Part shown: positions 45,071 through 56,330 of the stretch, piece by piece | Layout: the number at the start of each line of letters is the position of its first letter | How positions within the stretch are numbered: position 1 is the stretch's first letter | Origin: Massospora cicadina | Lineage: Eukaryota; Entomophthoromycota; Entomophthoromycetes; Entomophthorales; Entomophthoraceae | Assembly (NCBI GenBank): GCA_022478985.1 | Contig: JAKSZP010012203.1 | Coordinates: 1 to 64,000, forward strand | Direction: 5' to 3' | DNA: 64,000 nt | The notes under the pieces: generated by a model | What the model saw: only the letters and a program-made list of their open reading frames with translations | Told to the model about the DNA's origin: nothing | Databases searched by the model: none | Position numbers and translations under genes: made by a program

Positions 45071-46268
45071 TAAGAGGAACCATTTCCTTTATTGAGTGAT
45101 GAGATACGGGAAGGGGTCAGGCGAAAGTTGTAAGTAAGGCCATCTGGGCCGCTGGGAGCAGTGGGTGCAGGTGCTGCAAGGCGTGGGGCATTCTCCCCGG
45201 GGCCCCCCTGCTCCTGTTGCCCAATATGGCTTGATATGGGCTCTGACTCCGCGCGTCATACGCGGTATCTATTGTGATTCCCAGGCACAGGGGCCCTGGC
45301 TTGGGCCAAAGCTAACTGGTTTTCTACCTGGAAAGCAACAGTGACCTCTTCTTCAAAGGTTGCCCCCAGGCGGGTGGCGGCCATAGATGTGAGGATGTCT
45401 GGGCGAAGGTTCTATTTGAACATCTGTGCGAGCTGGGAAGGAGACACTTTGGCGGCTTAGGCTAGGGGTTGGAACAACTGAGTGTACTCTTTGACGGCCA
45501 TTTTCCCTTGGATGAGGGCCAAGAGCGCAGACCAGGCGGCATCCTGAGAGTTGTTTGGGGTGGTGGCACTTTCCACAAGGTGGAGGCAGTCCTCCAGAGA
45601 AGCAGAAAGGGCCGGCTGAGTCTCCAATAGGTTGGTAAGCCAGATTGACAGGTTCTCGGTAGGTCCACTATCACCTGGGCAATCTGGAGGGACGCGGCTG
45701 TAGTACCCCCAGAGGCCGCTGTAAGGCGGGCCTGTAATCTAATGCAGGAGAAGGTGCCGTGCATAACACTCAACTCCTCTGGGGTCAATGCTTGTCTAAA
45801 CTTGGACGTGGCGTCAATGTGTTGGACATAAACGATTGAATTCGCTTGAGATGGAAGGTGATGAGCGGCTTTCTTCAGCAGGAACAGGATGGAGAAGATG
45901 ACCATCAGGAGAGTGGTAGTGTGCTCATACCAGGCAGGTAGGGCTCTTCCATGTGGTCCCCCCATCCCATCCCATAAAAGGGAGATGAGGCCGAATGAAC
46001 TTCATCTAAAGTGACAAATGGGGTCTCTCCACATTGCCACAAAGCAGTTGGGCAAGAGGGCCCATGTGAGTGCCCATAGGCAAGAGAGGGCCGCTGTGGT
46101 GAGGTCCCACGTTCGTTGGCTTGTTGAGCAATTTAGGTATCCTTGGAACACTGTGAGGATGATGCTCACAATGAGGAGGGCAGTTTGGCCTCCAGAGAGA
46201 GCATACAGAGAGGCGACAGCTCTATCAAAATCTGAGGAATTGTCCATGTTGATACACTCAAAATCCAT
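45071..46268 (-). pseudogene. G2 gag with LTR-encoded hydrophobic leader
   Basis: The ORF 46002-46268 starts inside the 5' LTR (MDFECINMDNSSDFDRAVAS), has two hydrophobic stretches (GGQTALLIVSIILTVFQGYL; TTAALSCLWALTWALLPNCF) and crosses the LTR end at 46010. A single TGA (about 45999-46001) follows, and the same frame continues to gag (45462-45965) with another hydrophobic stretch (TTTLLMVIFSILFLLKKAAH). The rest of gag to about 45070 is in other frames. The leader is conserved in all three G2 LTRs. It is either a membrane-targeting Gag N-terminus or a separate small protein. Confidence 0.6.
45998..46007 (-). promoter_or_regulatory. G2 candidate self-priming primer site
   Basis: Two bases inside the LTR end (46010) the minus strand reads AGATGAAGTT. 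The identical 10 bases are on the plus strand of the solo LTR at 3238-3247, next to minus-strand AATAAAAA. The two LTRs of this copy have 9 of 10 (40817-40826 and 46355-46364). A transcript starting there could fold back and prime. There is no TGG site for a tRNA. Confidence 0.5.
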
Positions 46269-47210
46269 GATTTTCCTTGAAATCTCAAATAAATGATTTC
46301 AATATTTCAAAAATTTTATTTTTGATTTTATAGGTTTTTATTGTATTTATTAGAAGAAGAAGTTGTCTTAAACACCTTCGCTTGGTTTGTTTTATATTAG
46401 GGAATGGGGAATATGGGGAAATTGGACCCTGCGGAGTCCACAGGTGGAGGACTATCCATGGGCCTACTTTGAGAATCTTGGTCTCTGATATTTTCATCTA
46501 GGCCCATTCCAGACCATCCGTCGAGTATCTGTGGTGTTACAGCAACTTTTTTGCATATACTTCTGTTTGTTGAGGACAAATCAGAGCTCATCTCAATCTT
46601 ATTGCCAAAATCCCCATTTTTGGGATAATTTCAGCCTGGCAGCCACTGATTCACTGAGCTGCCCTTTGCCATGGCTCTCAATAATTTTGACAAGCGGCAG
46701 ATTCGCTTGGCAGCTCCTGATTCATTAAGCTGCCCAATGCCATCATTTCCTTTTCTGGAGTTATTCAGCTTGGCAGCTTCTGATTCCTCAAGCTGCCAAA
46801 TGCTAACAATTCCTTTTTTAGTGTTATTCAGCTTGGCAGCTCCTGATTCGTTGAGCTGCCAGATGCCGTGATACATGCTGCTTTCATTTTTGGCATAATT
46901 CAGCTTGGCAGCCCTGATTCACTGGGCTGCTCTTTGCCATCGCCAATTGCTACACATGAGGCCTTGGACTTTGGGTTGGCAGCCTCTGATTGGCCCAGTT
47001 GACATTTATGTCAACTTTTGCCACCTTTTCCTCGAGGTTTTGTAAGTTTTGTGGCATCTGATTTGTCAGAATGCCATTTCTGAGGGTCATTGCCCTCAAG
47101 CCCAATGTTTTTATGTTTTTTTAGTGTGACATTATTACCCGCGATCCCCACCTTGGGGGGGGGGGGGGGTTGGGGCTATGTGGCGGTCAGGCAGCGCCTT
47201 GACCATTACA
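46010..47210 (-). repeat. G2 5' LTR (1201 bp)
   Basis: Pairs with 40473-41726. On the minus strand it starts TGTAATGGTC at 47210. It includes a run of 15 G on the plus strand (47155-47169) absent from the other LTRs, the 63-bp repeat array, AATAAAAA near 46340 and the gag leader start at 46268. Confidence 0.92.
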
Positions 47211-48070
47211 CACAGTCAGTATGCCAAATGAGGAGTGAGCTGGTTGTCCAAGATCTTCCCATGAGCCAAAGTCATGAATATGACAAACTTCCAAAATAAA
47301 AACAAAGTGCAGGTAAGCCACCACTTGGTTCCGCCTGATCATTATTGTTTCCTTCTGCAGGTTTGTGAGCAGCACCTTCATCTTCCCATTCCCAGGAAAC
47401 AATAATCCCCGAACCATGTGTGGTTTGAGCAATGCATGCTGATGAGGCACCAGGATTTCTCCATAAAGCCCTTAGGGACTTCAATTTTGAGCCCAGTCCC
47501 TATTAAGCCCTGGTGTCCAGCGGTAAGCTTAAAGGACGCGTTGTACAAAGCAGAATTCATTTATACTCATATATCTGGTTGGGGAGGATCTTGGTCTTCC
47601 GACTCAGTCACTGGTAGCAAACAGGGATCACTCCATCCCTGTATGCTAGATTGACCTAACTGGACTGGATCCATTGGAATTCCACCAAAGGAAAAACATA
47701 CTGGAATCTGTTGGCTGAGCATAGTAAGGGTTTCTTCCGCCATATCTATCACAATGCCAAATTTCCTCATGAAAGCTGCGCCAATTAACATATCATAGTG
47801 GTTATTTGGCAAAACCACCGCTGGGGCAGATACCTGGACTGACCCAAATCATAGAGGCAACGCGCTATATGCTCCTTCTGACACAGTGCTGTGCATTCCC
47901 ATGGTCCCATACACTACTCGATGGTCCACATCTGGTTTCAACATAAGTTTAGCCACCAATTGAGTGGAGACTATGTTCACAGGTGCTCCTGTGTCTATGA
48001 TAGCGCGGATTTTCTGTGTTTTGAAAAAATATGTCGCAATAAGTACATTACGAGTAAGGAGAATCATTGG
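47211..48070 (-). pseudogene. G1 copy C protease and start of RT region
   Basis: The frame 47849-48067 has RAIIDTGAPVNIVSTQLVAK with an intact DTGA active site. 47567-47818 continues YDMLIGAAFMRKFGIVIDMA. The fragment 47187-47450 (LLFPGNGKMKVLLTNLQKET) leads to the G2 junction at 47211; pol resumes at 40472 on the other side. The protease would cleave the polyprotein. Confidence 0.8.
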
Positions 48071-48359
48071 TGATTATTACTTGTATGTTCAAAGGCTTTG
48101 TGCTACTAAAAAAGGAAGAAATGCCCTTACCAACTTGAGGATATTTGCTTACAATTTTTTCTACCGGAAATGGCTACACTAACTCCTACTAAAGGAGCGA
48201 CGTTTGGTGAAGGATCCAAGTTGCTAATGCCAATCTGTTCCAAAATCTGCCACGCATATGGCTTCTGCATATCTTGGTGATGCTCGGCCAGATGGGGTGA
48301 GCCTTTATTCATAGAAGCAGAAGCAGGAGTATCCAACTAAAGCTGCTGGTATATCAAAT

Positions 48360-49770
48360 CATCCAATTGAGATTTAATTTCTACCCGTAAAAGATGTTTG
48401 GGGATTGTTGGGGACAAGTGACTCAGACTTAGCAGAGATAGAGTGTCCCTTCTCTACTCCACTCGAGTTTTTCCCTGATCAATTATTTTAGTTGGCATTG
48501 CATACACATGTGGTTGACTAGGGCAATTGGCTGCATAATGCCATCTTTGTCCACACTAGAAGCAAGTGTTCATAAAAGGTGCGCGTCTATAGTTTGGGGC
48601 GGAAGAACCAGGCCAATTATTGCTGGTAAGGTTCTAAGGTTGCGGATGAACTGGGGAAGTGTACCTGGGCCAGAAAGGGTATATTGACTCATGGGAGGGA
48701 CAAATACATTCCAGCGGCTGATAACCCAGTTGCTGCGACTTATATCCTGCAAGGGTTGGAGCGGGGGCAACACCAATTTTTGGGCTACGTTGGGGGCACT
48801 GTTCATTATGGAGAGCTGATGTAAGGTGTTCACAATCCGAATAAGTCTGGTATCCCCATCCAACACATGGGATATAGCATTATATAATTCCCAGTATGGT
48901 TTGACAGCCACCGTCATCACTATACTTACATCTTCAGTGGTTAAGATATTGGCCCCAAGCAGAACTTGTGCTTCCACTGAAAACCACTCAGCGAATTCTG
49001 ACAGAGTTTCGTTTTTGTCAAGCTGTATAGTCATAAAGTAAGCTCTTCATTGACACATCTTGGTAGCACCCCTGAACAGCCGGATGACAATCGCTTTTAC
49101 TTATGTGTAAGATACTGAGCTGTTGGGAAGATAGCAGGTCACCTGATCAGCGCTTTCCACATCCAAAGCGGACAGCAACAATTTCGCTTTTTGTTGTTTG
49201 GTAGCTCCTTCCACAGCAAATTCAAACTGCATAAAGTAACCATGTAGGCTCCCATCACGACTGAAAAGGAGGTAATTTCTCAATATGAACAAATTTTCTT
49301 TGCCCTGGATTCCTGATGCAAGGGGCAGGTGAACTTTTGTCAGAGCGACTATGGGAACCATTCCTTGATGCGTTATAATACAGCCATCCAGATGGACTTG
49401 AACTTGTCAAAAAGGAATTAGGAGAGGTGGTGTCACATGAGGGGTTCACCATACCGCCTGATGGATATTCATTTGCTGATCCATAACATTTTTCCCTTGA
49501 GTTACCACTAACTACCCCATTCCCCACAGCTCCGGTATGCTCCGCGAACTGTTTGTTGATCAACTGAATTTCCTGTTGCAGCGTTTTATATTGTTGTTGC
49601 AATTACTGGCGGACTCCCCTTTCTTTGTTCAGTTTCTGTTCCACAGCTTGTACTCGCAAAAGAACTTCTTTGATTATATTCTGAGTGGGTTTTCTGTTGG
49701 AACAGAGGAGAACTCATCATTGTAGAATAAATCGCTTTCTAATTTTTTCCAACTATATTTTCTTAGTGGG
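48360..49770 (-). pseudogene. G1 copy C gag
   Basis: Frames 49255-49602 (a glutamine-rich helical start, then an Asn/Ser-rich linker), 49101-49361 (LHGYFMQFEFAVEGATKQQK, then LLLSALDVESADQVTCYLP) and 48570-49034 (TLSEFAEWFSVEAQVLLGAN) form the capsid part. A zinc knuckle near 48490-48570 reads CF(stop)CGQRWHYAANC. Copy A has the knuckle intact. Breaks lie near 49255, 49100 and 48570. Confidence 0.72.
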
Positions 49771-49789
49771 CCCCCTGTATTGAGCACCA
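49771..49789 (-). promoter_or_regulatory. G1 primer binding site (tRNA type), copy C
   Basis: The minus strand reads TGGTGCTCAATACAGGGGG one base inside the LTR. It is conserved with copy A (5169-5186). Confidence 0.75.
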
Positions 49790-49790
49790 C

Positions 49791-50324
49791 TGTTAATACT
49801 CAGCAATTAGCTTGATTCCACAGAGTTGGTTTTGCACAGAGTATGAGCCACTGAGCAACCAAATCGGATGATATGAGGATTGCCAACTTTATAATAAACT
49901 TATTAAATTTTTGGAGCTAAAGGTGGTTAGCCTGGCAGGTAAAACTGCTTCCACCCTGAGTGCAGGTTTTGAGTTCAAAATGTATGGAGCTATCACCCCT
50001 TATTTCCACCTTTATTATAATATAATCACAGAGTTTATCTACGCTCTTCTTTCTTATAAAAACCTCCAAACTTTTTATCTTCCATCATACTCTTTATACC
50101 TCAGATCCCCAGCTGTATATGTCCTCAGCTTGGTACTCTTATATTCTGCTTCCCTTTTTGACTTACTCTCATTTGTATCAAATCTTGGCATAAATCCTCT
50201 TGATTCAACAAATGCCTCATTTTTAAGTGCTTAAATTACCAGTACCAGTTCGATTCCAGCGGATTCCATTCATTCCGCCATATTGACTTAGGGCTTTTTG
50301 TCCAGTCATATTGGAATCATGACA
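49791..50324 (-). repeat. G1 copy C 5' LTR
   Basis: On the minus strand it starts TGTCATGATTCC at 50324 and ends at 49791 (TATTAACA). Pairs with 37269-37803. Followed outside by ctggg. Confidence 0.92.
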
Positions 50325-50539
50325 CTGGGTGAAAGTCATATCGGGTAATGGCCAAAACTGTGCACCCAAGGGCAAAAAATGCCCTGGAGGGGGACTGGGA
50401 ACCAACCCGCCAAAAAACTCTAAATCCAAACACCGCCCAGGTTTGTGGAGTTAACCACAAAACAAAACCAATACATGGAAATACAGTATGCTAGCCCCTA
50501 ACAAAAGTGGAACACGGGCTCTGACTTTTCTTAGGGGTA

Positions 50540-51690
50540 GATTTCCTAACTCTGTGGGAAAAGGTAGGAGAGGCACAGGCCTCCCTCTTTCCCCATGTGG
50601 TATATGCTACCACCCACACCACCCACCGCAGCTGGATCAATATGGGGTTTGAAACTGAAGAATATTCAGACACCGCAGCAAAAGTCTGTGTCAAAATCGC
50701 CCTCCCCAAGGGCAAACAAATTGTGCGCACTGCATGCACCAGATGGAACAAAGCAAACACTTTGTTCATCTCATTCAACTTGCTTCCCACCAACCTTCCC
50801 CATAAGCTAATTGAAGAAGAACTCCGATTTGGCCTTCAGAGCTATGGAGAAATAAAACAACTAGAGTTACAGCGTTTCTACCTGATGCCAAACCTGTGCA
50901 CAGGAAAGGCAATCACTGTAATTGACCCAGTCCCCAAAGTGGCCGCGAATTTGACCAAAATCCCATGCACCGCAGTGTTTCACCTCCCAGATAGAGGGAG
51001 TGGTGAAACCTTTTTCATCACACTGGAATGCGCACCACCCATCTGCACCCATTGCACCTCACTGGGGCACAAGGAGCATGCGTGCCTCATGAAGGAGGGC
51101 ATCATGGCCCCAGACTTTTGCGATGACACCATGGACAAAGATGAGGAGTCCTTCAGAAGAATAAACACCGCCAACCACACTTTCCTTTGGGGAGAGGATG
51201 GACACTACGTCCTCATAGACCCAATCTCACCCAGATTATGCAAACAGGTGCAGAAGGCCCACAAGCGGGTAGCAGCCAAGGCTGCATTTCACATGACCTC
51301 CTCCATTGATTAAACCAAATCCAGATGGACAGAGAGGAAATTGGAAGAACCAGCCAATCGGAACAAAACTCCCAAGCCGGAGCAACCATGGAGGATGTGA
51401 TCCAAGACAAACAGTTGGATTGGACAACCCAGGCAGAAAATTTTCTCAACAAGTTGACAGAATCACCATGTGACCCCAATCAAATAAACTTACCGGGACA
51501 TTACCAACTCACTATGGATGAGCCAACAGGGCCCAAAGCTTCAAAATCAAATCCCAAAACATCAGAAACCATTCAGCGCACCAATTCAAATCAAACAAAA
51601 TCACGTGCGGAAAAGCTTTTTACAAAGCTTAAATTCAACACTACCCACACAAAATCATCACAAGGTAAGGAGCTTAAAAACGCCTCATAG
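50540..51690 (+). pseudogene. LINE L3 ORF1 (zinc-knuckle protein)
   Basis: The frame 50597-51313 (about 238 codons, longest of L3) has the L2/L4 blocks CTRWNKANTLFISFNLLP and FYLMPNLCTGKAITVI, and the knuckle CTHCTSLGHKEHAC (CxxCx4HxxxxC intact) near residue 155. HTFLWGEDGHYVLIDPISP follows. A stop at 51311-51313 precedes a second open stretch (51325-51690) rich in polar residues and similar in position to the L2 C-terminus. It probably binds LINE RNA. It can be extended upstream to about 50540 (ASLFPHVVYA). Confidence 0.78.
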
Positions 51691-52735
51691 TGGACTGGCC
51701 CAATCACACAGAGCAAGTCCAAGGCAATGAGCGGGGCACTAGGGCTGGAAAGCCTGCCCAACCGCTCCTGAGGCGCCGCGGGGACCTCAGTGTCAATAGT
51801 GACGCTAAACATCGCAGGAGCCAGGGCTCAAGTGTCCTGAGCCAAAAAGCTGGACTTCCTGCACAAACCCCTGTTAAACATATTGGCCATCCAAGAGACC
51901 CACTGTCTACAGGGGGAAGAGGGATCCTGGGTTGCCAGGGTCTCACTGTCCCAGTCAATATGGATGTCCCACTGTGGGTTGTCATCCATAGTAATAACGA
52001 AAAATTAAAAATCATTGAATCCTCATCACACTTAAATGGCCGCGTCCTAATTACAAGGACTGTAAACCAAGAGGCCACACTATCAATAGCCCGTATCTAC
52101 ACACCATGAACTGCATCTGAGTGAAAACAATTCATTAAATCCATCCCAACACTCAACCTTCCACCAGATACCATCCTGGTGGGCGACTTTAACAGTTGGG
52201 ACGACCCCACTATGGACTGATGGCCCAACCCCAAAGAACACACACTGGGACACGTCGAGTTCCACATGATGAAGGCATCCATTGGCCTGTATGACACCCT
52301 CCCCTCAGGTCTCCACCCCTCCCCCACATGACCCGCCCCAACATATGTGAAGGGAACGCTCATCTTGATGAGCCGCATTGACCACATCCTCAAACTGAAA
52401 TCTTGCTGCTTGCTTATCACTAACTTTGCTACTAAAAAATTATTTCTCCAACCACCATCTTGTTTTGGTGCAGCTCATGCCAACCAGGATGCAAACGCGG
52501 ATGTTGTCCTGGAGGAAGCTATATCCAGAAATATAAAGCTCACCAAAATCTCTGACTGGGTCAAGCACAAAGCTTCAAACTCAAAATTCACAACCCCATT
52601 CGCATCAGATCCCATCAAAACTTGGAAAAATTCAGATATGAATTGTTATACAAGACTCACTACCTCTCATAGCGCAAATACACTGTGGATACTGCCACAA
52701 TCAGATGCACACTGGCAGAATTTGACCACCTAGAA
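51691..52735 (+). pseudogene. LINE L3 endonuclease
   Basis: IQETHC-like fragments near 51890 (catalytic Glu block), then LNGRVLITRTVNQEATLSIA and IYTP near 52035-52105. TILVGDFNSWDD (GDFN) lies near 52175-52205 and MSRIDHILKLK near 52368-52400. Stops occur near 52108, 52217 and 52331. It is less intact than in L4. Confidence 0.75.
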
Positions 52736-53325
52736 CTCAATACCCCAAAGTCTGGATACAGCTAAACTGGGGCCACAAATGGGCAGAAATTTCCGCCTGC
52801 CTAAACGCTCTTATCCACGAACACCAACACAGAATTAAAGTATCATGGAAAGGTAAGCACATAAAAGAAGGCAAAACCTGTTTGGCGTTCTTCTTTTCGC
52901 TAATACCACTCTCAAGGCAACCTGCCCCAGTGCGCACAGGTCCAAAAAGCTGATGGAACCGTGGCAACTGACCCAACGGAGGTCAAGGCGGAAATTCACT
53001 GCTATTACACTGAACTTTACCACAACACCCCACCTGACCCCCAAAAGATAAAAAAATTTACACTCCGCCAGAATACAGAGTGCACCGCCGGACTGTAGTC
53101 TCCTAAACCTGATAATGCAGGAGGAGCTCTGGAATACAGTCCGCGGTGCACTATGTAGGAAATTCCCAGGCCCTGAAGAGATACCCTACGAATTTTACGA
53201 ACATATTTTTAAACAACTCGCCCCCTCCTCCTAGCATCTATGAACATGTGCTTGCTGGTGACCCGTCTCCTGCCTGGAGGCCAGGACTCCTATGTCATTA
53301 CCCTATTTAAAAAGGGTGACAGACT
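52736..53325 (+). pseudogene. LINE L3 endonuclease-RT linker and RT N-terminus
   Basis: GWSWGHKWAEISACLNALI-like fragments (52750-52820) and HQHRIKVSWKGK match the linker of L4. At about 53150-53220 it reads FPGPEEIPYEFYEHIFKQLA, the conserved GPDxIPxEFY block. VTRLLPGGQDSYVITLFKKG follows to the S2 insertion at 53325. Confidence 0.75.
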
Positions 53326-55187
53326 AACTTTCTTTTACCTTTCGAAGTCACTTTTGAGCAATTTTGGATTTAAGTTTTATTTGTCCACAGCCGTCTGCCC
53401 AAAACTATTCTTTGATGTCCTTGGCTCCGCCGCCTGCCACCCCAGTGTGGGGCAGCAGTGCACCCCCACCCAGCATTTTCCGCCCCGCGGGCAAGCGCGT
53501 TTGGATGGGCTCAAACAGCCCGCCCATGGGACTTAGCGCTCCACCTGGCGCACGTCCACCCTTCTCGCCCCCATCCTCTCGCCCTCCCTCGCTCTGCCAT
53601 TCGCTATTGCCTCAGAGTGGACTATGGGCGTATGTTCCCATATGCTGATAAGGCAATTATTGACCTAGCCACTGCGGCCTTTGCACCAGTGGCTTTATAG
53701 ACTTCCGCCCTTTTAAGGGCTACTTTGACGTTGGTTTCCAATCTGAGGAGGATGCTGAAGCGGCAGCACAAATTAATCTAATTTATAAAAAAAACCCATT
53801 CCCACAACCCATACTCGCCTCCCTTCAGACACCACGCTGGTGGTATCCTTTGCAAATATCCCATCCCACCTTCCACCCCAGGCTTTGTATGACCAGTTGG
53901 TCGCGGGGCTAATGGCTTATGGCACTCATCCCAACCTCATCTTTGCCATTCCATCTGGTGCAGAGCACCTTGCTGCTCCTCGTGCACCAGCCACCATCAT
54001 ACCACACCACCCTACCATAGCCTAACAAATCCCACCCCGCGCTAGTGTGGCTGCAGCGCCTGATCATTTCTTTTGGGCTCAGGTCGATATTGGTAGGCAG
54101 ATTTGTTCCCTCTGCTTTGGCCTCGACCATGCAAAAAAAGTGTGCCCTCAGGCCAAGTCCGCTGCTGCAGCTTCTGATCCCCCTCTGGAGGTTCATTATG
54201 GGGCGCTTTGCTGCCCCCTCCCACCCTCCAATCTCGTTCAGTGGGCCCACATGGAAAATCAGCCCCACCAAAACAACCCAGCCTCACTCTCCCACCTAGA
54301 TCTACCCCAGCCAATCAGAGCAATGCTTGGACCACCTTTGGCACCCAAGCAGCCGCCCATTCGCCCAATCCCACCCACCTGAATTTGAACGCCACTATTC
54401 CAGTCAACCAAAATCCATGAAATCTATTGGCTGAAACTGACGAATCAGGTAAAAACCTCATTACTAAGCATACAGGTCAACCTCTCTGCCAAGGCGATTA
54501 TGGTTAAGCAGAATTTTTCTCCCAATTTGGATGAAGCCCCTACCCCTCGCCATTTTTCTCCTCTGCCCAATACAGCCCCCTTCGAAAGTGACCACCAGCT
54601 CCCCTTAGCTGCAGTGGCCTCTCCTCAGTGCCTGAAACTATGCACCGCGGTGGCCCAGTCAGTGGCTCAGCTCCAGCATGGCCTGCCCACCCTCTTCTTC
54701 CCCCTGACGTCCCTGAATCTCCCTGCAGTGACATCTCAAAACTATTTGATGATGCTGAAGTTGCTGTTATGAATGTCACAACGCTTACTTCATTCAACCC
54801 TCAGCCAAAATCACCTGCCACAGTATCTCCCTTTTCACCCAACTTCCTGAAGCCCGCAAAGAAGCTGAAATTCTCCTTGCAGCTTTTGTTGAAACACTTT
54901 CCCGTCATTTTCTTGATGGGGAAGTGGAAAACTCCTACTACGCTGACCTCCACCCTCACTATGCGGATGCCCCAACGCCCTTGCTCTCTGCTCTGATCTG
55001 GTACTGTAACCAACATCCCTTGATCGAGGTGGGTCTTTCTGAAAAACAGCCCCCCGACCCCTCCTCACCCTCTTCCATGGTGGGTTAGCGGTTTCTGCTT
55101 CCCACCTGGTTAGTAGTTTTGTTTGTCATTTTGAGTGTCGTGATTTGGTACTGTCCATCCCCTGGTCGGCGTACCTCAAATAAGTTG
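53326..55187 (+). mobile_element. S2, ORF1-only LINE derivative
   Basis: The target duplication is aaaaagggtgacagact (53309-53325) and aaaaagggcgacagact (55188-55204), and the L3 RT frame resumes after it (FKKGDRL ... KKGDRLDLANW). The 5' start ACTTTCTTTTACC and the 3' end CCCCTGGTCGGCGTACCTCA resemble LINE termini. At 1.86 kb it encodes an ORF1-like protein only. It has the same layout as S1. Confidence 0.85.
53415..55090 (+). pseudogene. S2 ORF1 protein (Pro-rich N-terminus, RRM-like, zinc knuckle)
   Basis: ATG at 53415 opens a Pro-rich frame (MSLAPPPATPVWGSSAPPPS). In a neighbouring frame it reads YADKAIIDLATAAFAP, then GFIDFRPFKGYFDVGFQSEE (RNP1-like) near 53695-53755. LVVSFANIPSHLPPQALYDQ lies near 53840 and the knuckle CSLCFGLDHAKKVC near 54110-54150. 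The C-terminus near 54835-55085 reads EARKEAEILLAAFVETLSRH, then YADAPTPLLSALIWYC. Three or four frame changes. No catalytic domain. Confidence 0.65.
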
Positions 55188-56330
55188 AAAAAGGGCGACA
55201 GACTGGACCTGGCCAACTGGCGCCCAATAACACTCTTTAATACTGGAACTAAACTACTCTCAAAAATTCTAGCTACCAGACTGGGCGAACTATCCTCTAA
55301 ACCCCTATCACCCAACCAATTTGAATATACACCAGGGCGCTCTATCTGGTCTAACATACACTCCATCACCAATGTATGCCAATCCAAAGTGACAGGAGCC
55401 CCGGTATTCATCAACCAGGAGAAGGCATACAGCCATATTAGCTGGCCATACTTAAAAGAGTGCCTAAATGCCTTCAACCTGCCACCCAGGTTCATCAACT
55501 GGGAGATGCTCCTCATGGAATACGCATCAATGGCTGTATGTGGTCCCAGCTTCCTGACCAACAGGATCACCCCATGCAGAGGGCTCAAGAAAGGGGACCC
55601 CCTCAGCCCACTACTATATAACTTCAGCTTTGACCCACTCCTCCGCGTTGCTGACTCACGCCTCAGGGACATAACTGCGTAAGGCCAGCTATAGTCAAGA
55701 TACTAGCCTTTGCGGACAACTGTGTAACAGGTATAGCTGATAACAGCACTGCCCGACAGCTGGAAAGCACCCTAAAGAAATACTCCATGGTGAGTAATGC
55801 ATCTCTTAATAAACAGAAAACTGAAAGAATCCTCCTTGACGTATAGATCACCAACTGGACTACATCCCCAGGACACAAAACCCAAGACGCAAGAACTCAC
55901 TCGTCCTTCCCTTTGCATTACCCCCACCACCACTCCTGTCCGCCACCTTTGGATTTGGCTGGAAACAGGGGGTATGCAAATGAGATGATTGAAAATAACC
56001 TGCTGCAACGGATATCCAACAGAATTGCCTCACTCAAGGGTAGATCCCCAGGGCTAACGGGGCGAGTATCAGTTGCCAATTCGCTCATCCTCCAGATGCT
56101 GTGGTTCCCCGCACATGTGATCCCCTTCTCGCCCACCTTTTTTATGTCAATCCGTGCGCTCATCCAAGGTTGGCTGTGGCCTGGATCCCGCCCACCCATC
56201 TGGATTGAAACGCTATATGGTCCACGCTCCAGCGGAGGCATGGGCATGATGGATTTCGAGAACCACGCCAACTGCACCCTGAGAACCTGGATAGAGAAAG
56301 TGCTAGCCCCAGACCTCCCTTAACAGCACT
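55188..56330 (+). pseudogene. LINE L3 reverse transcriptase, main part
   Basis: The frame 55190-55682 has KKGDRLDLANWRPITLFNTG, NQFEYTPGRSIWSNIHSITN, INQEKAYSHISWPYLK and LKKGDPLSPLLYNFSFDPLL. The catalytic motif near 55700-55720 reads ILAFADNCVTGI, so FADD is FADN. 55913-56323 is the thumb/connection region (RISNRIASLKGRSPGLTGRV and FENHANCTLRTWIEKVLAP). Stops near 55680 and 56322. Confidence 0.83.

Larger units (their letters stand above)
40473..47210 (-). mobile_element. G2, chromodomain Ty3/gypsy element with long coding LTRs
   Basis: LTRs 40473-41726 and 46010-47210 (1.2 kb) start TGTRATKGTC and end TTTGTCAC(A/T) on the minus strand. Between them lie gag, protease, RT, RNase H, integrase and chromodomain. 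The polypurine tract GAGGGGGGTGA precedes the 3' LTR. It splits pol of G1 copy C. The flanking 5-mers on the minus strand are ctgtg and ccatg, so the target duplication is imperfect. The copy has few stops per kilobase and looks younger than its host. Confidence 0.92.
37269..50324 (-). mobile_element. G1 copy C, Ty3/gypsy element, minus strand, carrying G2
   Basis: LTRs 37269-37803 and 49791-50324, with a perfect 5-bp target duplication ctggg (37264-37268 and 50325-50329). Internal order on the minus strand is primer site, gag, protease, [G2], RT, RNase H, integrase, polypurine tract. Without G2 it is about 6.3 kb. It inserted into the 5' UTR of L3. LTR-LTR divergence is visibly considerable, and the coding region has several stops. 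Confidence 0.92.
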
